DNA from: JAYZVT01 sp050248375
Lineage (GTDB): Bacteria > Pseudomonadota > Alphaproteobacteria > Rhizobiales > Methyloligellaceae
Length of the DNA stretch: 30,373 nucleotides
Direction of reading: 5' to 3'
Assembly: GCA_050248375.1 (NCBI GenBank)
Contig: JBFWSL010000008.1
Coordinates: 1-30,373 of the forward strand
Shown here: piece by piece, positions 7,074 to 14,056 of the stretch
Layout of the letters: each line of letters begins with the position of its first letter
How positions within the stretch are numbered: the first letter of the stretch is position 1
Position numbers and translations under genes: made by a program
Notes under the pieces: model-generated
What the model was told of the DNA's origin: nothing
The model's input: the letters and a program-made list of their open reading frames with translations, nothing else
Database searches by the model: none

Positions 7074-7997
7074 ATGCCCCAAGAGGACATGCAGCTTTTC
7101 GACCGCGCCCTTTTGCGCGCGCGCCAGGCCCGCGCCGCGCCGGGATTGCGCGAGCACGGCTTTCTCCACGCACGCGCCGCGGAGGACATCCGTCTGCGTC
7201 TCGACGCGGTCATGCGCGATTTTCCCATGGCGCTCGAATTCAGCACCTTCCCGGACCGGCTGCCCCCGGCCCTGCTGGATCACCCCCGCGTCGGCGAACT
7301 GGTCGTCGCCAGCCCCGATATAGGCGGCTTGCGCGCCATCGCGGGTTTGCGCGTCGCTTGCGACGAGGAACAATTGCCGTTCGCCCCGCAAGCATTCCCC
7401 CTCGCCGTCAGCATTCTCGCGCTGCATGCGGTCAACGATCTGCCGGGAACCCTCGTCCAGTTGCGCCGCGCGCTGAAGCCGGACGGCCTGCTGCTTGCCG
7501 CCGCCTTCGGAGGCGGCACCCTGCACGAACTGCGCGAAGTCCTCACCGCTGCCGAGATCGAAGTCACCGGCGGCGCGGCGCCGCGCGTGGCGCCCTTTGC
7601 CGACGTTCGCGATTACGGTGCCCTGCTGCAGCGGGCGGGCTTCGCCCTGCCGGTCGCCGACGCCGACAGCGTCACCGTGACCTACCGCGACATCGTCGCG
7701 CTGATGCATGACCTGCGCGGCATGGGCGCCACCAACGTCCTGCACGAACGCTCGCGCCGGCCCCTGTCCCGCCGCATGCTTTTGCGCGCCGGCGAAATTT
7801 ACGCGGAACGCTTTCCCGCGGGGGATGGCCGCATCGCGGCGACCTTCGAGATCATTCATTTGTCGGGATGGGCTCCCCACGAGAGCCAGCAGCAGCCGCT
7901 GCGGCCCGGCACCGCGCGCATGCGCCTTGCCGACGCGCTGGACACCGCGGAACGCAGTGCGGGAGTGAAAGCCGATCCGAAGGGGACGCGGAATTAA
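7074..7997 (+). CDS. Methyltransferase-like protein, NDUFAF5/BioC-type
   Basis: A 307-residue protein of the class I SAM methyltransferase fold, closest in layout and genome position to the alphaproteobacterial relatives of mitochondrial NDUFAF5, a complex I assembly factor. The start FDRALLRARQARA is typical, and the middle has EEQLPFAPQAFPLAVSILAL, DLPGTLVQLRRALKPDGLLL and a GGGTLHELR segment, corresponding to post-I, II and III regions. Where a glycine-rich motif I should sit (about residues 55-80) there is instead MALEFSTFPDRLPPALLDHP, with no GxGxG. The ATG has GGGAG 5 bases upstream (7064-7068), which fixes the start although the frame is open for more than 300 bases upstream. The stop shares TTAA with the convergent pilin gene. 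By analogy it may support NADH dehydrogenase assembly, but catalysis is uncertain. Confidence 0.8.
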   Translation: MPQEDMQLFDRALLRARQARAAPGLREHGFLHARAAEDIRLRLDAVMRDFPMALEFSTFPDRLPPALLDHPRVGELVVASPDIGGLRAIAGLRVACDEEQLPFAPQAFPLAVSILALHAVNDLPGTLVQLRRALKPDGLLLAAAFGGGTLHELREVLTAAEIEVTGGAAPRVAPFADVRDYGALLQRAGFALPVADADSVTVTYRDIVALMHDLRGMGATNVLHERSRRPLSRRMLLRAGEIYAERFPAGDGRIAATFEIIHLSGWAPHESQQQPLRPGTARMRLADALDTAERSAGVKADPKGTRN

Positions 7998-8203
7998 CCG
8001 CCGCCGCCGAACCAGCCGGGGATGGCGGAGAAAAACGCCGCGACCTGCGTGCCGATGTTTCCGACGACGGCCGCGATGGTGATGCTGACGCCCGCGGCGA
8101 TGAGGGCATATTCGATCGCGGTGGCGCCACGGCGGTCGCGCCACAGCCGCGCCATCGCTTGCACGGTTCGTGCGTTCGTCTCGGTCTCGTGCCGACTGCT
8201 CAT
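7994..8203 (-). CDS. Flp/Fap-type pilin (type IVb)
   Basis: A 69-residue prepilin. The short basic leader ends at RDRRG (22-26), and cleavage by a TadV-type prepilin peptidase would free a mature protein starting ATAIEYALI, with the hallmark Glu5-Tyr6 pair (Glu31, Tyr32). One hydrophobic helix (about 28-55) follows and the tail is glycine-rich (GWFGGGG). The ATG at 8203 is chosen over a GTG at 8212 because AGGTGG (8214-8209) lies 5 bases before it. The gene follows mutT by 27 bases and is probably co-transcribed with it. No tad/cpa assembly genes are present in the window, so it is an orphan locus here. Its TAA stop overlaps the convergent methyltransferase stop. Confidence 0.9.
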   Translation of the reverse strand: MSSRHETETNARTVQAMARLWRDRRGATAIEYALIAAGVSITIAAVVGNIGTQVAAFFSAIPGWFGGGG

Positions 8204-8230
8204 CTCAACCACCTGTCCCGCTCACCAGCC

Positions 8231-8650
8231 TCACAGCAGATCCCGCAACATGGCCCTGAGCGGCACATCGGCGGGCGGCATCTCGTAGTCGCCCATCCGG
8301 TTCGGCCTTACCCACGCCAGTTCCTGGCCTTCGCGGCTTTCGATCTGCCCTCGCCACTTCCTGCACACATACAGCGGCATGAGCAGATGGAAGTCGCCAT
8401 AGTCGTGGCTCGCGAAGGTGAAGGGCGCCAGGCAGGCCTCCGTCACATCGATTCCGAGTTCCTCGGCCAGTTCCCGGATCAATGCCGCTTCCGGCTGTTC
8501 TCCGGGTTCGAGCTTGCCGCCTGGAAACTCCCACAGGCCGGCCATCGGCTTGCCTGAGGGGCGCCGGGTCAGCAATACCCGGCCATCGTCGTCGACGAGC
8601 GCGCAGGCCACAACCAGAACGACCCTCCGCGCGAGCTTATTGCCACTCAT
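8231..8650 (-). CDS. mutT: Nudix hydrolase, MutT-type 8-oxo-dGTP diphosphatase
   Basis: This 139-residue enzyme contains a perfect Nudix box, GX5EX7REUXEEXGU, from GKLEPGE through RELAEELGI (about residues 45-67). The preceding LLTRRPSGKPMAGLWEFPGG is characteristic of MutT, which hydrolyses 8-oxo-dGTP to keep it out of DNA. Assignment to 8-oxo-dGTP rather than another nucleotide is by family likeness. The ATG at 8650 gives the usual MutT length; a GTG at 8677 would add 9 residues. No good ribosome site precedes either. It lies between argJ (69 bases upstream) and the pilin gene, all on the minus strand, in an order (argJ-mutT) common in alphaproteobacteria. Confidence 0.92.
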   Translation of the reverse strand: MSGNKLARRVVLVVACALVDDDGRVLLTRRPSGKPMAGLWEFPGGKLEPGEQPEAALIRELAEELGIDVTEACLAPFTFASHDYGDFHLLMPLYVCRKWRGQIESREGQELAWVRPNRMGDYEMPPADVPLRAMLRDLL

Positions 8651-8683
8651 GATTGCACGGCCCTGGTTAAGGAACACATAGCG

Positions 8684-8705
8684 CCGGGACAGAAATTTTT
8701 CCCGG
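8684..8705. repeat. Inverted repeat between argJ and mutT
   Basis: CCGGGA and TCCCGG form a 6-base-pair dyad around a 10-base AT-rich centre. It lies 15 bases after the argJ stop and 34 before the mutT start. Neither strand has a T-run after the stem, so it is at best a weak terminator; an operator is equally possible. Confidence 0.35.
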
Positions 8706-8719
8706 AATTTAGCGGATTG

Positions 8720-9955
8720 TCAGCTGCGGTAATCGGCATTGATGGCGATGTAGTCCGCTGTCATGTCGCAGGTCCACACCGTGGCCCGTGCGTTACCGGC
8801 ACCCACGTCGACAGTAACGTCGAGTTCGGCGCGCTTCATGTAGGCCGCGCCGGTGGCTTCCTTGTAGGCGGGATCGACCTCGCCATTATGCGCCACGCGG
8901 GTCTCGCCGAACCAGATCGACAGCCGGTCCCGGTCCGCCGCCTCGCCCGACTTGCCCACGGCCATGACGATGCGGCCCCAGTTGGGGTCCTCCCCGGCAA
9001 AGGCCGTCTTCACCAGGGGCGAATTGGCGATGGAAAAGCCGATTTTCCGGGCCGCGGCGGCCGTCTCCGCGCCCTTGACCGTGATCGAGATGAACTTGCT
9101 CGCTCCCTCGCCGTCCTTCACCACCTGATGGGCCAGGTCGAGCATCACCGCATTCAGCGCAGCCTCGAAAGCCGCCAGGCGCTTGTCGGACGCATCGGAT
9201 ATCTCCGGAGCGCCGCGCGACCGGGCCGCGCCCGTGGCGAAGAGCAGGCAGGTGTCGCTGGTGGAGGTATCCCCGTCGATGGTGATGGCATTGAAGCTGC
9301 GGTCCGCGCCCCTGGCGCAGAGCGCCCCGGCAACACCGGCCGTCAGCGGAGCATCGGTGAACAGGAAACACAGCATCGTCGCCATGTCCGGCGCGATCAT
9401 GCCCGCGCCCTTGGCGATGCCGTTGATGGACACTTTCACTCCGCCGATCTCCGCGCTTCGCGTCGCCAGCTTCGGATAGGTGTCCGTGGTCATGATGGCG
9501 CGCGCCGCGTCCGCGACCGCGTCCGGCCTTCCCGCTTTCGCAAGATCGCCAAGCAGATGGGTGAAGCGCGAAGGATCGAGCGGCTCGCCGATCACCCCGG
9601 TCGAGGCGACGAACACCTCTTCCGGCTTGCAGCCCGCCGCCCGTGCCGCCGCCTCCACGGTGGCCTGGACGGCCTCGCGCCCGCGCATGCCCGTGAAAGC
9701 GTTGGCGTTGCCGGAATTCACCACCAGCGCACGGGCCGCGCCATCCTTCAGCCGCTCCCGGCACCATTCCACCGCCGCCGAGGCGGTACGCGAACGGGTC
9801 AGCACGCCCCCGGCGACAGCGCCGGGCTCCAGCAGCACAAGCATGAGGTCCTTGCGGTTCTTGTAGCGTATGCCGGCCTCGCAAGCGGCGAAGCGCACGC
9901 CGGCGATTGCCGGCGCCTCGGGCAGTCCGTCAGGGGCGAAGGGCGACCGCTTCAC
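8720..9955 (-). CDS. argJ: Bifunctional ornithine acetyltransferase / N-acetylglutamate synthase
   Basis: ArgJ moves the acetyl group from N-acetylornithine to glutamate, recycling it in arginine synthesis; bifunctional members also use acetyl-CoA. The 411-residue precursor cuts itself between Ala and Thr in KGAGMIAPDMATML, giving alpha and beta chains; the nucleophile is Thr193. Other family marks are NSGNANAFTG (80-89), STGVIGEPL (118-126), DGDTSTSDT and EDPNWGRI. A GTG at 9955 is chosen as the start because it gives the usual N-terminus (SPFAPDGLPEAPAIAGVR) and has AAGG just upstream; a frame beginning at 10012 would overlap the parvulin gene and add unrelated residues. The parvulin stop is 22 bases upstream, suggesting one operon. 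Whether it is mono- or bifunctional cannot be told from sequence. Confidence 0.95.
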   Translation of the reverse strand: MKRSPFAPDGLPEAPAIAGVRFAACEAGIRYKNRKDLMLVLLEPGAVAGGVLTRSRTASAAVEWCRERLKDGAARALVVNSGNANAFTGMRGREAVQATVEAAARAAGCKPEEVFVASTGVIGEPLDPSRFTHLLGDLAKAGRPDAVADAARAIMTTDTYPKLATRSAEIGGVKVSINGIAKGAGMIAPDMATMLCFLFTDAPLTAGVAGALCARGADRSFNAITIDGDTSTSDTCLLFATGAARSRGAPEISDASDKRLAAFEAALNAVMLDLAHQVVKDGEGASKFISITVKGAETAAAARKIGFSIANSPLVKTAFAGEDPNWGRIVMAVGKSGEAADRDRLSIWFGETRVAHNGEVDPAYKEATGAAYMKRAELDVTVDVGAGNARATVWTCDMTADYIAINADYRS

Positions 9956-9977
9956 GAGACCTTGCCGGCCACGCGCC

Positions 9978-10820
9978 CTATTGGGCGAAGCTGCCGCGCG
10001 GCGCTTCCTCAAGCGCCTTCTTCAGTTCCGGGTCGACGATCTCGATCTTGGCCTTCTCACGCAGGCCGCTCAGGATTTCCTGCGACTTCTGCTCGACCAG
10101 AAAGGCCAGAATGCGGTCCTTGAGATCGTCGAATGCCGGCGGCTTGGTTTCGCGCTGGTCTTCCAGCTTGATGATGTGCCAGCCGAATTGCGTCTTCACC
10201 GGTTCGGAAACCTCGCCCGCCTTCAGCGCGAACGCCGCCTTCTCGAACTCCTCGACCATCTGGCCCTTGGTGAAATAGCCAAGGTCGCCGCCATCCTTCG
10301 CGCTGCCATCCTTGGACTTCTCCTTGGCCAGTTCGGCGAAGTCGTCGCCACGGGCGACGCGCTCGGCGATGTCGCGGATCTCTTCTTCCTTGTCCACCAG
10401 GATGTGGCGGGCGCGCACCTCGGTCTCCGACGGGACGTTCGCGATCTGCTCGTCATAGAGCTTGCGCGCGGCTTCCTCGGTTACCGAGGCTTTCACCTTG
10501 CCCTCGAAGTAGACGTCGCTCAGCGCGCGCATCTTGTAGTACTTCATCCGTTCTTCGATGCTCGGCTTGCCGGTGACCTTCTCCTTCTCCGCCGCCATCG
10601 AGAGCAGCTTGTGCTCCAGGATATGAGACAGCAGTTCCGACTGACGCTGGCCCTCGGGCATTCCCGCCAGCGCCGCGCTGTTGGCGGCGGCGGCTGCGTC
10701 CATGTCGGACTGGGTGATCGTGGCGCCGTCGATGCGGGCGATCACCTTGTCGTCGGCCAGGGCGGGAACGGCAAGCAGGGCGGCAACCGCCGCGGCGGAC
10801 AGAAGCTTCCGGATTTTCAC
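9978..10820 (-). CDS. Exported parvulin-type peptidyl-prolyl isomerase
   Basis: This 280-residue protein has a Sec signal peptide (MKIRKLLSAAAVAALLAVPALA, cleavage near residue 22 after ALA), so it acts in the periplasm. A SurA/PrsA-like helical region follows (about 30-130), then a rotamase domain (about 133-228) with RARHILVDKE, DGGDLGYFTKGQMV and FGWHIIKLED, the expected parvulin motifs. It would speed proline isomerisation and chaperone exported proteins. The start is GTG with GAGG 8 bases upstream. It is divergent from secA, the export motor, across 368 bases, and argJ follows closely. The C-terminal tail EEAPRGSFAQ is short; no second parvulin domain is present, unlike E. coli SurA. Confidence 0.93.
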   Translation of the reverse strand: MKIRKLLSAAAVAALLAVPALADDKVIARIDGATITQSDMDAAAAANSAALAGMPEGQRQSELLSHILEHKLLSMAAEKEKVTGKPSIEERMKYYKMRALSDVYFEGKVKASVTEEAARKLYDEQIANVPSETEVRARHILVDKEEEIRDIAERVARGDDFAELAKEKSKDGSAKDGGDLGYFTKGQMVEEFEKAAFALKAGEVSEPVKTQFGWHIIKLEDQRETKPPAFDDLKDRILAFLVEQKSQEILSGLREKAKIEIVDPELKKALEEAPRGSFAQ

Positions 10821-10909
10821 GGGACGAACCTCGTATCATTTCCGCGACTCGGCCCCAAGGGCGCGCGACCAAAGGCGCGGCATACGTATCGCGGGTTTCT
10901 GGTCGGCAC

Positions 10910-10939
10910 TTAATACCGGTTCGCCAAGGCCATTGCCAA
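10910..10939 (-). promoter_or_regulatory. Candidate sigma-70 promoter for the parvulin-argJ operon
   Basis: On the minus strand TTGGCA (10939-10934; 5/6) and TATTAA (10915-10910; 4/6) are separated by 18 bases. A transcript would start about 80 bases before the GTG at 10820. Confidence 0.4.
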
Positions 10940-10997
10940 GCGGCGTTTGGAGCCTTTCACGTTAAATTTTTGCAATCCGGCGCGGGGCGCGGCTTCG

Positions 10998-11026
10998 TTG
11001 ACAAGCCCAAGCCGCCCACTTATCTG
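10998..11026 (+). promoter_or_regulatory. Candidate sigma-70 promoter for secA
   Basis: A perfect TTGACA (10998-11003) is followed after exactly 17 bases by TATCTG (11021-11026), 3/6 for the -10 element. The start of transcription would fall near 11033, giving a leader of about 155 bases. The -10 is weak, so confidence is moderate. Confidence 0.4.
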
Positions 11027-11188
11027 TCACTTCGGCCGGTCGGGTTGCTGTCCGGGCACGGATTCCGGCTCAGCAGGCCGGTTTTCCAGCGACAAGCCCG
11101 GACTTTACGGCTTGACCATCATACCGGCCCGTCGCTTCGGCTCGACCGGTTTCCGCAGAATACGCATCGAGGAGCTGACAGCCCGCAC

Positions 11189-13918
11189 ATGCTTTCCCTG
11201 GGCACCATCGCCAGCAAGGTTTTCGGTTCGTCCAACTCCCGGAAGCTGAAGGGCTACGACGCGCGCGTTCGCGCCATAAACGAGCTGGAGCCGGAACTGG
11301 AGAAGCTGTCGGACGCCGACCTGCGCCGCCGGACAATAGAGTTCCGCGAACAGGTCGCCGCAGGAGCGTCGCTGGACAGCCTGCTGGAGCCCGCCTTCGC
11401 CACCGTGAGGGAAGCGGCGAAACGCACCCTCGGCCAGCGCCATTTCGACATGCAGCTTGTCGGCGGCATGGTCCTGCATCAGGGCAAGATCGCCGAGATG
11501 AAGACCGGCGAAGGCAAGACGCTCGTGGCCACCCTTCCGGTCTACCTGAACGCGCTCGCCGGCAAGGGCGTGCACGTGGTTACCGTCAACGACTACCTCG
11601 CCAAGCGCGATGCCGGCTGGATGGGACAGGTCTACGAGTTTCTCGGCCTGACCGTCGGCTGCATCGTGCATGAACTCACCGACCCGGAGCGGCGCGAGCA
11701 GTATTCCCGCGACGTCACCTACGGCACCAACAACGAGCTCGGCTTCGACTATCTCCGCGACAACATGAAATATTCTCCCGACGAGATGGTGCAGCGCGGC
11801 CATGCCTTCGCCATCGTCGACGAGGTGGACTCCATCCTTGTCGACGAGGCCCGCACGCCGCTGATCATCTCCGGCCCGCTGGAAGACCGCTCCGAGCTGT
11901 ACAACACCATCGACACCTTCATCCCCGGCCTGAAGAAGGAAGATTACGAGGTCGATGAAAAGATGCGCACGGCCACCCTCACCGAGGCGGGCAACGAGCG
12001 CATCGAGCAGCTCCTGAAGGACGCCGGGCTGCTGAAGGGCGACTCCCTCTACGACATCGAGAACGTGACGCTGGTGCACCACGTCAATCAGGCGGTGCGC
12101 GCGCACCTGCTGTTCCAGCGCGACAAGGATTACATCGTAAAGAACGACCAGGTCGTCATCATCGACGAGTTTACCGGCCGCATGATGGAAGGGCGGCGCT
12201 ATTCCGAAGGCCTGCACCAGGCGCTCGAGGCCAAGGAGCATGTGACCATCCAGCCCGAGAACCAGACGCTCGCCTCCATCACCTTCCAGAACTACTTCCG
12301 TCTCTACAAGAAGCTGGCGGGCATGACCGGCACCGCCTCTACCGAGGCGGACGAGTTCATGGACATTTACGGGCTCGACGTGATCGAGGTGCCGACCAAC
12401 CGCGAAATGGTCCGTATCGACGACGATGACGAGGTCTACCGGACGGCGAAGGAAAAATACGACGCCATCATCGAACTCATCCGCGATTGCCACAAACGCG
12501 GCCAGCCGGTGCTCGTCGGCACCACCTCCATCGAGAAATCCGAACTGCTGGCCGATTTGCTGCGCAAGGCGAAGGTGGGCGACTTCCAGGTGCTGAACGC
12601 CCGCTATCACGAGCAGGAAGCCAAGATCATCGCCCAGGCGGGCGTGCCCGGCGCCATCACCATCGCCACCAACATGGCCGGCCGCGGAACCGACATCCAG
12701 CTCGGCGGCAACGTCGAGATGCAGGTCTCCGAGTGGCTGGCGGCGCAGCGGGAGAAGGGCAAGGAGCCCACCGAACGCGAGATCGAGAAGGAACGCTCGA
12801 AGATCGAGTCGGACGTCGCGCGCAAGAAGGAGGCGGCGCTGGCCGCGGGCGGACTTTACGTCATCGGCACCGAGCGCCACGAAAGCCGCCGCATCGACAA
12901 TCAGCTTCGCGGCCGCTCCGGCCGCCAGGGCGATCCGGGCCATTCCAAGTTCTTCCTCAGCCTCGACGACGACCTCATGCGCATCTTCGGCTCCGACCGG
13001 ATGGACGGCATGCTCCAGCGTCTGGGCCTGAAGGAAGGCGAGGCGATCATCCATCCCTGGATCAACAAGGCGCTGGAGAAGGCGCAACAGAAGGTCGAGG
13101 CGCGCAACTTCGACGCGCGCAAGCACATCCTCAAGTTCGACGATGTGATGAACGACCAGCGCAAGGTGATCTTCGAGCAGCGGCTCGACCTCATGAACGA
13201 GGCCGACGTCGCCGATACCGTCGCCGACATGCGCCACGAGGTGATCGACGACCTCATCGCACGGCACATCCCCGAGAAGGCCTACGCCGAGGAGTGGGAC
13301 ATCTCCGGCCTCAAGGAAGAGACGAACAAGTATTTCGGCCTCGATCTGCCCCTGGAGAAATGGGCGGCCGAGGAAGGCATCGCCGACGAGGAAATCCGCG
13401 AGCGCCTGATCAAGCACGCGGACGAGGCCGCGGCCCGCAAGGTGGCCCGCTTCACCCCGGACGTCATGCGCCAGGTGGAGAAGGCCGTGCTGCTGCAGAC
13501 GCTAGACCACCTGTGGCGCGAGCACCTTGTGACGCTGGAGCATCTGCGCCAGGTGGTCGGCCTGCGCGGCTACGGCCAGCGCGATCCTCTCAACGAGTAC
13601 AAGAGCGAAAGCTTCACGCTCTTCGAGCAGATGCTGGCCCAGCTCCGCCAGGACGTCACCGGCCAGCTCTCCCATGTGGAGCTGGCGCCCCAGGAGGCGC
13701 CGCCCACGCTGGAGCACGCGGCACTGCCGCAGATGCATGCGCATCACGCCAATCCGAATACCGGCGAGGATGAGTTCGACAACCAGCCGGCCCCCCGCAA
13801 GGGCGCCGCGGCCATGAACCCGGCCGACCCGTCGACCTGGGGCAAGGTGCAGCGCAACGCCCCGTGCCCCTGCGGCTCCGGCAAGAAGTACAAGCACTGC
13901 CACGGCAGATTCGCCTGA
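11189..13918 (+). CDS. secA: Preprotein translocase ATPase SecA
   Basis: SecA drives unfolded preproteins through SecYEG with ATP. The 909-residue protein begins LGTIASKVFGSSNSRKLKGY. Walker A is MKTGEGKT (104-111), the DEAD-type Walker B DEVDS is near 211-215, the preprotein cross-linking region and second nucleotide-binding fold follow (TNMAGRGTDIQLGG, GRSGRQGDPG), then the scaffold and wing. The C-terminus has the SecB/lipid-binding zinc motif CPCGSGKKYKHCH at 893-905. The ATG at 11189 gives normal length; the frame is open further upstream but that part is not SecA-like. The nearest Shine-Dalgarno, GGAG at 11171-11174, is rather far at 14 bases. It sits opposite the parvulin gene, and a carrier gene follows after 138 bases. 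Confidence 0.98.
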   Translation: MLSLGTIASKVFGSSNSRKLKGYDARVRAINELEPELEKLSDADLRRRTIEFREQVAAGASLDSLLEPAFATVREAAKRTLGQRHFDMQLVGGMVLHQGKIAEMKTGEGKTLVATLPVYLNALAGKGVHVVTVNDYLAKRDAGWMGQVYEFLGLTVGCIVHELTDPERREQYSRDVTYGTNNELGFDYLRDNMKYSPDEMVQRGHAFAIVDEVDSILVDEARTPLIISGPLEDRSELYNTIDTFIPGLKKEDYEVDEKMRTATLTEAGNERIEQLLKDAGLLKGDSLYDIENVTLVHHVNQAVRAHLLFQRDKDYIVKNDQVVIIDEFTGRMMEGRRYSEGLHQALEAKEHVTIQPENQTLASITFQNYFRLYKKLAGMTGTASTEADEFMDIYGLDVIEVPTNREMVRIDDDDEVYRTAKEKYDAIIELIRDCHKRGQPVLVGTTSIEKSELLADLLRKAKVGDFQVLNARYHEQEAKIIAQAGVPGAITIATNMAGRGTDIQLGGNVEMQVSEWLAAQREKGKEPTEREIEKERSKIESDVARKKEAALAAGGLYVIGTERHESRRIDNQLRGRSGRQGDPGHSKFFLSLDDDLMRIFGSDRMDGMLQRLGLKEGEAIIHPWINKALEKAQQKVEARNFDARKHILKFDDVMNDQRKVIFEQRLDLMNEADVADTVADMRHEVIDDLIARHIPEKAYAEEWDISGLKEETNKYFGLDLPLEKWAAEEGIADEEIRERLIKHADEAAARKVARFTPDVMRQVEKAVLLQTLDHLWREHLVTLEHLRQVVGLRGYGQRDPLNEYKSESFTLFEQMLAQLRQDVTGQLSHVELAPQEAPPTLEHAALPQMHAHHANPNTGEDEFDNQPAPRKGAAAMNPADPSTWGKVQRNAPCPCGSGKKYKHCHGRFA

Positions 13919-14009
13919 CCGCGGCGGCGCGGAGCCCCCTGGAATTTCCCCGGCCCAATTGTTTGGCCAGCGGCTGCTGAACCCTTTACCGTTTCCCGTG
14001 TTGTAACCG

Positions 14010-14033
14010 GCGTCCGGCACTCCTGCCGGGCGC
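14010..14033 (+). terminator. Stem-loop after secA, before the carrier gene
   Basis: Arms of 10 bases (one G-T pair) enclose the loop CTCC: GCGTCCGGCA pairs with TGCCGGGCGC. The sequence ACTTTCATC follows, a short T-rich stretch rather than a true T-run. It is 91 bases after the secA stop and 23 before the carrier ATG, so it may end secA transcripts or shape the carrier leader. Confidence 0.45.
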
Positions 14034-14056
14034 ACTTTCATCGTGGGACGGGGCCA

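Larger units (their letters stand above)
10821..11188. other. Divergent promoter region, parvulin / secA
   Basis: This 368-base gap has no convincing gene. It is locally AT-richer around 10905-10975. It carries a candidate minus-strand promoter (10910-10939) for the parvulin and a plus-strand candidate (10998-11026) for secA. The secA frame stays open back to 10970, but the residues it would add are not SecA-like. Confidence 0.6.

Noticed and set aside
10970..11188. N-terminal extension of SecA from an upstream in-frame start
   Set aside because: The added 73 residues do not resemble SecA, and the region carries the candidate promoter.
11105..13417. A 770-codon open frame antisense to secA
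   Set aside because: It lies wholly opposite SecA coding sequence, its translation is Leu/Val/Asp/His-rich without known domains, and long antisense frames are expected at this GC content.
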